Positions 20,522 to 29,989 of a DNA stretch of 61,355 nucleotides are shown one piece after another; within the stretch, counting starts at the first letter, position 1; every line of letters starts with the position of its first letter. A model generated the notes under the pieces. It was given only the letters and a program-made list of their open reading frames with translations. It was not told the DNA's origin and did no database searches. This DNA comes from Pilasporangium apinafurcum (lineage: Eukaryota > Oomycota > Peronosporomycetes > Pythiales > Pythiaceae): contig BCKE01000080.1 in the NCBI GenBank assembly GCA_001600495.1, positions 1 to 61,355 on the forward strand, written 5' to 3'. The position numbers and the translations under genes were made by a program.

Positions 20522-22648
20522 TTAAGTGTGATATCCTGGACAGAAATATGAATGCAATTTTGCATTTTCTTCATCCAATGCTTCTTGTGATTTCAACCTT
20601 GCACACAGCGGTGTCCCATCAGCTTCCACGTCGACTTTCTCGAGAAATTCATTTGTTGTCATCCATTCTGGTACAGATGTGATATTCGTTGTATCGATCA
20701 AAAGTTTGGACAGTGATGCTCCAACGGTAGCTACATCAGAAGGCAATGCAGAATATGGATTCTGGCCAATCTGGATACGACGGAGACTATCGATTTCAAA
20801 TAGTTTTCGTGGCAGGCTCAGCAAACGGTTACTCTTTAAGTTGAGATTCGAGAGATCCATGCGAAGGAGAACCTCGGGAACATGATCAAAGGAATTCCCT
20901 TGAAGCATCAGATTGATGTTTTTCGGCCAAAATTCATCTAAATCTGGTGGAAGTTCAGAGAGGCTGCAATAGTAAACTACAATGTCCTGAAGAGCGGGCG
21001 GGAAGTCAGAAGAGACCATACCAGATGGTAACGTACTACCAGTTCCATCACCAAACGCGGCAAAATTTATCCCAACGAGCACGAGGCGACGTATCTTTGG
21101 GTGAAATTTCTTAGATAATGCGGCTTCTTCATTCCATTCAGCCAGCGTCACGTACCGCATGTCGAATGATACCATATTCGTGAAATTACGCACACTTTCG
21201 GGGATATGGAGCTCCATACAGTTTTGAAATCCTAGCACACTGACTGATTTTGCGTTGACTTCCGCCCAAGGAGCTTCCACATCTATTGCTTTTCCAACAA
21301 TCCCACCAAAAGCCTTGCAATCCACTTGGAAATAGGAACAACTTGTTTGTGCGGTAGCCCACGGATATACTTGTACAATGCAACCAGGTAGTGGCTTATG
21401 CAGTCCTGCCTCCAGATGAAGCCCCATTATCAAACATCCCCATAATATCAAGCCAAAATGCACTATTTTCTCCACTCGACGGTTCCATATGGCAATTTTC
21501 TCCTTTGGCATACAACTGGTAGGGCGAAATACAACAAAGTCCGCTGCTGATGCGAGCATTTTTATGTCATCTAAGCAAAACAGTAGTGTGATGGCAAAGA
21601 GCGCACGACTGGTAAAATCGTACCAGTTTTGAATGAAGAGCAGCTTGAATTCATTAACAAAATTCCCGTACCAAATGTTGTCTGCCCAATTAGAAAGTTT
21701 GAATGTCGTCTCAGATGGGAGATAATCTTGGACGTACGCCAACGCCAAAGCCGTTGGAATTCCCACACACGATACGAAATCAAGCACGACGTCCACAAGC
21801 ACACAAAGCAGCAATTCTTGCCGCGGATACTTATGAAGCAACTTCTGCAACATTGGCGTTGACCAGCAGCTAATGACCACAGCAGCAACGCTGAATCGAT
21901 TCAACCACACGCGTGGCACATATTCACTCAACTGATAAGCTTGAATGGACTGAAGTATCGTCTCAATGGCTTCACGAACAAGAAAGAGTATGGAAAAATA
22001 TTTCCCACCCACGCCAAAGATCCCTTTGAGACCGAAAGACTGTTCCCATGCATCATTGGTGTGTCTTTTCAAATCCACCAGCTTCTGAAAGCTCGAATTT
22101 TTTTGATCATTTTCACATTCAAACTTGCCAATATCATCAATTGGGCGCACAATAGAGACAGCTTGTTTCTTGACGGTCTCGATACGATGAAAAATCATAC
22201 GTCGATGCTTCAGCGAACGTATAAGCATATCAATGAGGCAGATGCCATGCATAACAGATATAATGGCGTGGCAGACTGAAATGAGCGGGAAGTATTTCAT
22301 GTCGATTGATAACCCAAATGAGTCCATTGAGATGCGAAGAAAGGTAAATGGGATTTTTTTGTACACGTACGCGACTAGCCCATAGTATATGCCACCCATG
22401 ATGTGAATTCCGACAATCGTGACCCAGAGCACATTGCTTGTAATTGTGGAACAATTGAAGCTCCATCTGTTATCCATCTGCTTGGTCAAGCTTGCGTCAC
22501 GAACTGGCAGGGGTCCAACAGCATTTGTTTTAGTATCCCATGCAATCGTTGGCGCACGTTTCAGTGGAAGAGGCGAGTTGTGATAGAGTGTATTAGAATC
22601 GGCATTTGGGTCGATCTGCTTCGAGTTGAAAGAATGTGTGGTTTCCAT
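20522..22648 (-). CDS. Seven-helix membrane protein with leucine-rich-repeat ectodomain, paralogue
   Basis: The 708-residue protein has the same layout as 16388-18574 and is highly similar along its whole length except in the N-terminal 70 residues and in the loop after the second helix, where both length and sequence differ. Conserved segments include the LLCVLVDVVLDFVSCVGIP helix, the WYGNFVNEFKLLFIQNWYDF loop, the Cys-rich start of the ectodomain, and the leucine-rich repeats before the C-terminal FCPGYHT. The frame is open with an ATG start. It is convergent with the other copy; about 2 kb of mobile-element debris separates them. A receptor-like surface role is inferred only from the layout. 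Confidence 0.8.
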   Translation of the reverse strand: METTHSFNSKQIDPNADSNTLYHNSPLPLKRAPTIAWDTKTNAVGPLPVRDASLTKQMDNRWSFNCSTITSNVLWVTIVGIHIMGGIYYGLVAYVYKKIPFTFLRISMDSFGLSIDMKYFPLISVCHAIISVMHGICLIDMLIRSLKHRRMIFHRIETVKKQAVSIVRPIDDIGKFECENDQKNSSFQKLVDLKRHTNDAWEQSFGLKGIFGVGGKYFSILFLVREAIETILQSIQAYQLSEYVPRVWLNRFSVAAVVISCWSTPMLQKLLHKYPRQELLLCVLVDVVLDFVSCVGIPTALALAYVQDYLPSETTFKLSNWADNIWYGNFVNEFKLLFIQNWYDFTSRALFAITLLFCLDDIKMLASAADFVVFRPTSCMPKEKIAIWNRRVEKIVHFGLILWGCLIMGLHLEAGLHKPLPGCIVQVYPWATAQTSCSYFQVDCKAFGGIVGKAIDVEAPWAEVNAKSVSVLGFQNCMELHIPESVRNFTNMVSFDMRYVTLAEWNEEAALSKKFHPKIRRLVLVGINFAAFGDGTGSTLPSGMVSSDFPPALQDIVVYYCSLSELPPDLDEFWPKNINLMLQGNSFDHVPEVLLRMDLSNLNLKSNRLLSLPRKLFEIDSLRRIQIGQNPYSALPSDVATVGASLSKLLIDTTNITSVPEWMTTNEFLEKVDVEADGTPLCARLKSQEALDEENAKLHSYFCPGYHT

Positions 22649-23128
22649 TTTGTTTCCAGTCGCGGATGCAATCTGTGGCTTGGCAATTCAGCTGTGACGA
22701 CAAAATCTTGAGATGAAACAACGAGTATAATACTTTTAAAATGGGAGCTATTTTTGTCAACGGCCCTTATGATGGGTATAATTTGTCTATATATGGTTGT
22801 AAATACCACCACAGCGCCTCATATTGACTTGCACTTAGCAATACTGAATACGAGTTGTTTATGCACATTGCAGTTGTTCACGGCAAGCGAACTCATGACG
22901 AGTGAATCCACATTATGATGATGAAATTTTTCCGCATGCATCAATGTGATCCGTCAAGTAGACAGCTCTCCGTGTAGCGGTAGGGAAAGCGATTTGATTA
23001 CACGTTTAAGCAATTGACAATTCACTTTTAATTTATCGCTTCAAGTTTCGCATAGCATTATTATTCCACTCAAAAGGAAATCAGTTAACATGTGGGATTG
23101 ATCGATTGCGATCTTATGACACCCCAAG
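22649..23128. other. Intergenic spacer
   Basis: Upstream region of the minus-strand membrane-LRR gene. I see no promoter element of the oomycete type and no further gene. Confidence 0.4.
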
Positions 23129-24028
23129 GATCATGTGAGATACCAAAATACCGGTACCTTAGGAAGGATCTCCTGTTCTTTGTTTGGGTTCGACCTGATT
23201 AGTCAAGAATAGACAACCGCAAAGTGAGTATTCATTCTTGGGAATGATGTTTCTAGCAGCATTGACATCTCTATCAAGGACGAACTTGCAGTGAGGACAC
23301 TCCAATACTTTCTGGTGTTCCATCACGCGGTTGATTCTCTCACAGTGAGAACAAGTCTTTGTTGTATAGTTTTCCTCACATTCGATCATCTTTCCTTTAG
23401 TCTTTTTCATCTTCTATTTCAGTAACTTGTTGAACTTGTAGTGAGACCACGTGAGTATTTTTCTTGACGCCTTGCTTGAAATTCTTTTTTGCTTGTACGC
23501 CAGTTCTGATGTACCAAAAGTTAGAAGAAGGACTCTGTGGCAGTTGTCTGACAATCACTTGGAGACTTTGTGGTGCATATCCGATATCATCGCTTCGCAA
23601 TTGTTCTTGAAAAGAAGAATGACACTGAAAAGATCTCATTGCGGAGAATTGGAAACAAGTTTCTGCTTCTATCGATGGGGATCTGCTCGCTTAAAAAGCA
23701 GGTCAAGGTGTATCATAGAGGTAGAAAAAATGGGGGGCAGAGCTCAATGGATTGCTCACGACTACGCAAAACTGAGTGTGAGGAAAACTATACAACAAAG
23801 ACTTGTTCTCACTGTGAGAGAATCAACCGCGTGATGGAACACCAGAAAGTATTGGAGTGTCCTCACTGCAAGTTCGTCCTTGATAGAGATGTCAATGCTG
23901 CTAGAAACATCATTCCCAAGAATGAATACTCACTTTGCGGTTGTCTATTCTTGACTAATCAGGTCGAACCTAAACAAAGAACAGGAGATCCTTCCTGAGG
24001 TACCGGTATTTTGGTATCTCACATGATC
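23129..24028. mobile_element. Palindromic TnpB/Fanzor-like element remnant
   Basis: Two 255-base arms, 23129-23383 (minus) and 23774-24028 (plus), are inverted copies with about two mismatches. Each encodes a compact TnpB-type C-terminus: a zinc ribbon with CSHCERINR and CPHCKFVL, then DRDVNAARNI with the catalytic Asp, and a short tail ending KQRTGDPS. The 390 bases between hold broken coding sequence on both strands, including a minus-strand stretch (LPQSPSSNFWYIRTGVQAKK) that may be the N-terminal helical domain. No first RuvC motif is seen. A third copy of the outer end begins at 61225. This zinc ribbon is shorter and more bacterial-like than that of 19190-20261, so it is a separate lineage. 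Confidence 0.75.
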
Positions 24029-24084
24029 TTTGAGATGACTGCAAGAGAATCATACGCATCGACACATGTAGACGTTTCCAGTCT

Positions 24085-27000
24085 TCATCCACAGTGTAAT
24101 AGGTCACTCCATTCCATCTCCTGCGTATTTTTCACCAAAAGCACCTCGAACTCGTCCCATGCGACCCACGTATTAGCTTGGAAGCCCAGTTTCACAACTT
24201 CTTTTGGCATCAGCACGATCTGTTTCGTGCGTTTCGATTGCAACCAATAAATCTCTTGGTTGGCGAAAAACCGCAGCCGTACCAATGNCCAGAGATCAGT
24301 CAGGAACGTTAAATTCATTAACGAGACAAGAGACACCACTTCAGGTCGTCGCTCCAGTATGCGTTCAAGGTTCCACTGCAAGATCTCACGTTCGCCCTGC
24401 AACATAACGAACGATATCAGATCGCTGGTAGCGCTCTTCTTACGTATATCATCCACTTTTCCTTCCTTTCCNCCTGAGAGGATGACATGAGTAGTTGTAG
24501 GGATCTCAGCCGTCGCTGGTAATTCTGGGATGCTTTTCNTCAGTGAAGTACATCTATCCGTTTCCCACTCCGAACCGTTAAGGTAGGAGCCATTCCGTGC
24601 CATTTGACTGACCTGTTTTTTCACTGGTACCACCACTGTCCGCACTTGAGCCTTCCACGATGCATATTTTGTAGGTGAAACGGAAGGTGTTGAGTTCTCT
24701 ACCTCGTGTGGAAATACTACTGCTTCGTCCCACGCTACACTGAGAGCTGATGCCGGCCAGAGGATACCACTTGAGTATGGCGCCAGAGTTGTCTCGAGGA
24801 AAAGCGTTCTCTTCATGCGTTGGACAGCAACCATATATTTTTCTCGCTCTGGTTGTACTTCGCCACGTAGCCGTTGACGCAACAGCTTGACCACTGCTAT
24901 CGTCGCGTGAAAAGCAATAGTGAGCGAAACCAACCCGACCAGCACACATCCAACACNNNNNNNNNNNNNNNNNNNNNNNNNNNNNNNNNNNNNNNNNNNN
25001 NNNNNNNNNNNNNNNNNNNNNNNNNNNNNNNNNNNNNNNNNNNNNNNNNNNNNNNNTGTCCGCACTTGAGCCTTCCACGATGCATATTTTGTAGGTGAAA
25101 CGGAAGGTGTTGAGTTCTCTACCTCGTGTGGAAATACTACTGCTTCGTCCCACGCTACACTGAGAGCTGATGCCGGCCAGAGGATACCACTTGAGTATGG
25201 CGCCAGAGTTGTCTCGAGGAAAAGCGTTCTCTTCATGCGTTGGACAGCAACCATATATTTTTCTCGCTCTGGTTGTACTTCGCCACGTAGCCGTTGACGC
25301 AACAGCTTGACCACTGCTATCGTCGCGTGAAAAGCAATAGTGAGCGAAACCAACCCGACCAGCACACATCCAACACACTTGACGTCCAGCAATATGCCTT
25401 CCCAGAGTTCATTCCCACCGCCATTGCTTTGATAGCTGAACTGCTTCAGTCCAATCACACCATGCGAACCACCAACCACTTCGTTAACCGAGACGATTGG
25501 AGTGCTACGGAAGCTCACGGACCTGTACTGCGCAAAGACTGTGACGGCCGAAATGAGTGTGATCGAAAATTCACGCACACCCCGAACGCCTGTGGCTGAC
25601 GCTACCCAGTTTGTCCGCCGAGATGCCACGTACGTGAAGAAATGCACGATAAGAGCCATGAACCACACGTTACGCATTCGAACAGTAGCGATCAAGATGA
25701 AATCTCGAAAGCTAATGCTGAGGATCCCGTTTACTGAATTGAGCTTATGCGTCACCATCTCGTACGTTATAGGTGAATCGATGATGTGCGCCGAGACATA
25801 ACAGACCAACGGGAACCAGCTACCATAGATCACCACCTGACACGGAATCCTGAGAAACATCAATGCCGCTGCACGAAGACGTCGCAAGGAGAATGTCTTA
25901 GGTCGAATAGTTTTTCCCTTCTCCGACATCGCGGTCGCCCGGTAGCATCCACAAAAGAGNNCAATGCAGCGTAAATACATGTANCCTTGGCCAANACATC
26001 GCAGCGTTGCAACAACCCAATACCAGTTAAGTACATCAGACGTGAANATCTCGCCTTCANNGCGGTAATCCTCAATAAANANCGTCTCACAGCNAGNGCT
26101 CGTGGTNTCATTACCATTACAATTTCGCACACGCGAAATCGTGAGAATGTCATACNTACGGCGACCGAGGTACGATAATCCGCCGCGATTAAATGTCGAG
26201 TCTTCAGTACTCTCGATAATCGTCAGATCCACCTGGAACTCTGGATACATGGACTGAATCGTTTGTTGTCTTTCGAGGATATGCGTCCATAGATACCCCA
26301 TTTGAACTTGGCACATAGTAGTTCCAGTGCCGCCACATCCATATAGAAAGTCCACCCAACGTTCGTCGCACGAGTATGGGCGGATGGGATTAGATATCGA
26401 GCAAAGCGAAGCGTTGAACGGAAGCAGCACCGAGGAGTAGCCCACTGGATAGTGCAACACCTGGCTTGTCCGCCAAATGGGTTTGTTGAAGAACGACGGA
26501 AGGAGATGATGATGCAGCTGATCGAACCACATATATTGTGATCGCAATGTAATTGCAACAGGAGATATAGATGCAGGGACATTCCCCAATCCCGCCGATT
26601 CCTGCATTTGAGATCGACTTCCAACTGTGTCCACCAGCGAATCTAGCATCTTAAACACAGTTGCACTACTGAGGAAGTCACTCATACAATTGCTCCAATA
26701 CATCACACAATCTGGAAACGTTGAAAGTTGCAGATATTTCACAAACGATCGCAGTCCGATCGACACTGTATCATACTTGTATGCAAATACTTTGTAGCCA
26801 ATGCTGGTCTCCTCTGTCGTTGTCTCGTTAGCACGGATCTGCGCCGTGGAATACCAGTACGGACCGAACGAAAGGAAAATATTGGGCTCTATTTGCGTGT
26901 ATTTCTCGTGGAGATTGGTAACGGCCAACCCGGTACGCGGAATATCGGTGAAGAGCATCAGATAGGAGAAGCAGGCGACAATTGCTCGAATCCAAGTAAC

Positions 27001-27267
27001 TTTAATGGCATTCCCACAGTGTGCNGCATAACGGTGCTGGGAAGTCATATCAAGATTGTNATTNGCTGTTTTACACTGCTGACNGAACACCGGTATTTGT
27101 GAAGCCGAGGGAGATGATAGAGAAGGTGTTATCGAAGGCAATTCAGCGGCGATAACGGCACCTGCACTGTCAGTAGCAACGGTTGCATGATGTGCTGGAT
27201 TGGTACCACCGTCCAATAACTCGAACTTGGTGGCTCCAGTGCTTGCTTCCGAAATGGCTTCGCTCAT
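24085..27267 (-). CDS. Large multi-pass membrane protein (model inflated by a gap duplication)
   Basis: The open frame of 1060 codons runs through a 100-N gap and a 320-base exact duplication (420 bases together, a multiple of three). Removing one copy plus the gap gives about 920 residues. The N-terminal 70 residues are hydrophilic, followed by a membrane segment (about 90-115), a Cys-containing ectodomain of nearly 300 residues, a bundle of hydrophobic segments from about residue 390 to 640, and a long cytoplasmic tail rich in charged residues. Many ambiguous bases at 25959-26160 and 27025-27085 make parts unreadable. Layout and tail resemble 4066-6306. The function is unknown. Confidence 0.65.
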   Translation of the reverse strand: MSEAISEASTGATKFELLDGGTNPAHHATVATDSAGAVIAAELPSITPSLSSPSASQIPVFXQQCKTXNXNLDMTSQHRYXAHCGNAIKVTWIRAIVACFSYLMLFTDIPRTGLAVTNLHEKYTQIEPNIFLSFGPYWYSTAQIRANETTTEETSIGYKVFAYKYDTVSIGLRSFVKYLQLSTFPDCVMYWSNCMSDFLSSATVFKMLDSLVDTVGSRSQMQESAGLGNVPASISPVAITLRSQYMWFDQLHHHLLPSFFNKPIWRTSQVLHYPVGYSSVLLPFNASLCSISNPIRPYSCDERWVDFLYGCGGTGTTMCQVQMGYLWTHILERQQTIQSMYPEFQVDLTIIESTEDSTFNRGGLSYLGRRXYDILTISRVRNCNGNXTTSXXCETXFIEDYRXEGEXFTSDVLNWYWVVATLRCXGQXYMYLRCIXLFCGCYRATAMSEKGKTIRPKTFSLRRLRAAALMFLRIPCQVVIYGSWFPLVCYVSAHIIDSPITYEMVTHKLNSVNGILSISFRDFILIATVRMRNVWFMALIVHFFTYVASRRTNWVASATGVRGVREFSITLISAVTVFAQYRSVSFRSTPIVSVNEVVGGSHGVIGLKQFSYQSNGGGNELWEGILLDVKCVGCVLVGLVSLTIAFHATIAVVKLLRQRLRGEVQPEREKYMVAVQRMKRTLFLETTLAPYSSGILWPASALSVAWDEAVVFPHEVENSTPSVSPTKYASWKAQVRTXXXXXXXXXXXXXXXXXXXXXXXXXXXXXXXXXXVGCVLVGLVSLTIAFHATIAVVKLLRQRLRGEVQPEREKYMVAVQRMKRTLFLETTLAPYSSGILWPASALSVAWDEAVVFPHEVENSTPSVSPTKYASWKAQVRTVVVPVKKQVSQMARNGSYLNGSEWETDRCTSLXKSIPELPATAEIPTTTHVILSXGKEGKVDDIRKKSATSDLISFVMLQGEREILQWNLERILERRPEVVSLVSLMNLTFLTDLWXLVRLRFFANQEIYWLQSKRTKQIVLMPKEVVKLGFQANTWVAWDEFEVLLVKNTQEMEWSDLLHCG
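24637..25376. other. Scaffold gap flanked by a false duplication
   Basis: 24637-24956 and 25057-25376 are the same 320 bases, and they sit on either side of exactly 100 Ns (24957-25056). This is what results when two overlapping contig ends are placed in a scaffold without being merged. Confidence 0.9.
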
Positions 27268-27582
27268 ACTTCTACTTTGATGTTCGTCGATGCGTCGTGC
27301 TCTTTTGGGAACTGATTAGCTAGAAGTGTCCTCGAGAAGATCTCATATTAATAGAATAGCAACTAGCTGAATGAAACAACCAAGCTGCTGTGGATCCCAC
27401 GGTAGTCACTTCACACGATTGATATGGCGAGTATAGTAGCGGTTTTCAAGATTGACAGCAAGTTAGATGGCAGCTAAAAAATGACAGAACTTTTTGCCCA
27501 ATTAAAAGCGACTAATTTTGAGAGCTCTAAATTTCGTAGACAGCAGCAAATTAGTGACCGAGCATTGAAATAGCAAAGAGAA
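27268..27582. other. Intergenic spacer
   Basis: Upstream of the large membrane-protein gene. No gene or repeat is recognised. Confidence 0.4.
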
Positions 27583-28250
27583 ATGCCGCGGAAATCGAAG
27601 CGCTTTCAGTTTATTGAAGAGCTGAACAGCGTGCACCGCGCGCGTCTTTTACGAAAATACATTCGTCTTTTGCATGCTGTAAACGATGATGATGAGCATT
27701 TTACCAACAATTTTTAATTGATCGCTTGCATAATGTCATGAAAATGCGCTATCCGGTGCAGCGAATGATACAACATCGATCAAGTATATTCCCAAGCATC
27801 ATGCATGAAAGTAATAATAGAGATTTTGCGCAATGGTTTAGAATGGAAAGATCATCGTTTTGGAAGCTCACACATACTATCAGTTCCGATCCGGTGTTTG
27901 AAAGAAAACCAGGAAAGCAAATTATGACCCAATTCGCAGAACAATCTATGGTTTTCTTAAAGTATCTAGGTGGATATGGCACTAAGGCTTACATTGAAAG
28001 TATGGGACCATTCTTCAATATTGGGAAGGGAACATGCTTCATCTATTGATCGAGTCATCGCTGCACTCATGAATCTCAGGAAGTGTATAATGTAACGATG
28101 GGATTTAATGATTGGTTGAGAATATAAAAATACAATTTTATTGGTTGAACTTCGTAAACTTGAAAACTGGGATGGTCGTGAAACTCGAAGAAATGGTGCT
28201 ATTGGCAAAATGAAAAGTGAATTAGATGGAGTACTTAGTTCGCTAGCACT
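27583..28250 (+). pseudogene. PIF/Harbinger-like transposase remnant
   Basis: The plus-strand frames begin MPRKSKRFQFIEEL and continue, after frame changes, with FAQWFRMERSSFWKLTHTIS, DPVFERKPGKQ, a Gln-Phe-Ala and Leu-rich helix, and RVIAALMNLRK. This order (F-R-M-x2-x-S-F-W, then D-P-V-F, then R-V-I-A-A-L) is typical of the region before the DDE core in PIF/Harbinger transposases. The catalytic domain itself is not found, and at least three frame changes or stops are present. It is a dead copy. Confidence 0.5.
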
Positions 28251-28299
28251 ACCTGTAAACTCCCTTTGAATGCATGTTTTCCTAATCTGATTACGATCG

Positions 28300-29440
28300 T
28301 CTTTCTATTTTATTCCTTTACGATATGGTGTTACTGATTCTTCGGATGTACACGATCACATGAGCTCTGCTAGCGATGATATACAGCGATACCCGAAGCG
28401 GTGGGGTCTTTATAACATTGATCATGTTTCATAATGTGCTAATCCTGAATACTCATGTTCGTATCTACAAGGTAACGCTTATCGGAGTGCTGTTGTTCAC
28501 CGTGGGGAATGCCACCTATGGGATTTTTGACGGTCCTCGGTAAAATCAATCAAATCAAGTCCATCACGATTTTTACCTATGAAAATTGGTCGCTGGATAT
28601 ACACGATCTTATTCTCAACTTCACATTAACCCTCACCGTAGTATTGCTACGAAATGACTACCGCAAACACGTCGCGAAATCAAAAATCACTGCAGGCAAC
28701 ATCATTACTGTGCAATGTATTACATATCGCTGTTAAGTGCGATCAAGAGTACGAACTGCAGTTCAGAACACTACATAATGCAACTTCATCCGAACGAGAC
28801 GTTGCTCCCATGAGACTCACCCCATCCTTAAGAATACGTCCAGCCGATAGCACTTCTCTGGAGTTTGGAAATCGATGGCGAGATTCGCAGATTTTATACG
28901 TGTGGTTCGGTAGGTTTCATCATGACGCGGATGTTCTTTTCCATTCAACCTGAAGGATAGATTTGATATCAGTTGTTGGTAGAGTGTTTACATCCCAATT
29001 GGTGGTTTTATCATCACTACCATTTTCTGTGACTTCTATTGGCCGCTGAGCCAGAAATGGTTGATGATCAATTTCTGCGTGAACTTTAATTTCCCGTTTC
29101 TCTCGTCTCAAGTCACAATGGTGCTACTTTTGACTGTGATTTGTTTCACTGGGATATGAAATACTTCGCTGTCTTTGTCTGCTGGCGTTGGATCTACTGG
29201 GTACTGATGTTGGACACAGTGGCTCTACAAGTAAAATTCCGGCATGGATTCAGCATTCGCTTTGCTATTGTAGTTTTGTGCGTACTGTTCATCGATACCA
29301 TGCTTCTCTGTGTAGAGCTCGTCTTTCAAACAAGTGGCAAGTTCAAGACCAAGTACTTTTGCACGTTGCCATCGACTTGAACGTCGTGGAACTTCACATT
29401 ATACCCTTTCTCTTTTATCGTGTGTTGGCGATGATGTTCT
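28300..29440 (+). pseudogene. Possible decayed membrane-protein gene
   Basis: Short plus-strand frames carry hydrophobic stretches: VTLIGVLLFTVGNATYGIF near 28465-28535, LILNFTLTLTVVLLRNDYRK near 28600-28670, and RFAIVVLCVLFIDTMLLCVE near 29255-29310. Stops and frame changes separate them. The pattern looks like one multi-pass membrane gene in decay, perhaps of the large family seen at 4066 and 24085, but I found no clear residue-level match. Treat it as tentative. Confidence 0.35.
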
Positions 29441-29989
29441 AGTTCGCTTGGCTTCTCTAGCGACTGGTTAACTACCAAGATGGCGACTTGCTGATCATAT
29501 TGGGTAAGGTAGAGTGCGATATCCTGAAATGTGACTAAAGCACAAGAGCCTGGACTATCAGGGTAGTGATCCAGTCAGCGTGTCCTCACCGATAACAAAG
29601 TCCAACATTAACTAATAGTTTACAAGTATTGTTTGAAGTACAGGCTTCCAGGAATTTAGGATCATTATTAGGCATGGAAATGCACTCAACGCTTGAACAA
29701 TGACAGTCAATTCGATAGAGTCTACCTGTTGCTTGTAGTGTCATCCATTAGCTTGAATTAACAGTGCGCAACAGCATCGAGGGTGATAACCCGCTGTAGC
29801 GTCTTCAGTTCGAAATGTTTTGAACTGAAAATTTCCTACTAGATGTTAAATCATCGCGGGTTGGCTCATACAGCTGATAACCGCTCTCTCACATTGGCTC
29901 TTGTTTTATTGACATGAATAACTGGAAAATTGTTTTTGGGCAATAATATCACATTTCAGACGCGGTCAACTGCTATACGAGTTTCTAAC
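29441..29989. other. Spacer, possible left flank of a mariner copy
   Basis: No gene is recognised. I could not find a terminal repeat pair for the transposase remnant that follows. Confidence 0.4.

Noticed and set aside
24578-25378. 266-codon minus-strand open frame through the N gap
   Set aside because: It is an alternative frame created by the duplicated 320 bases and the Ns.
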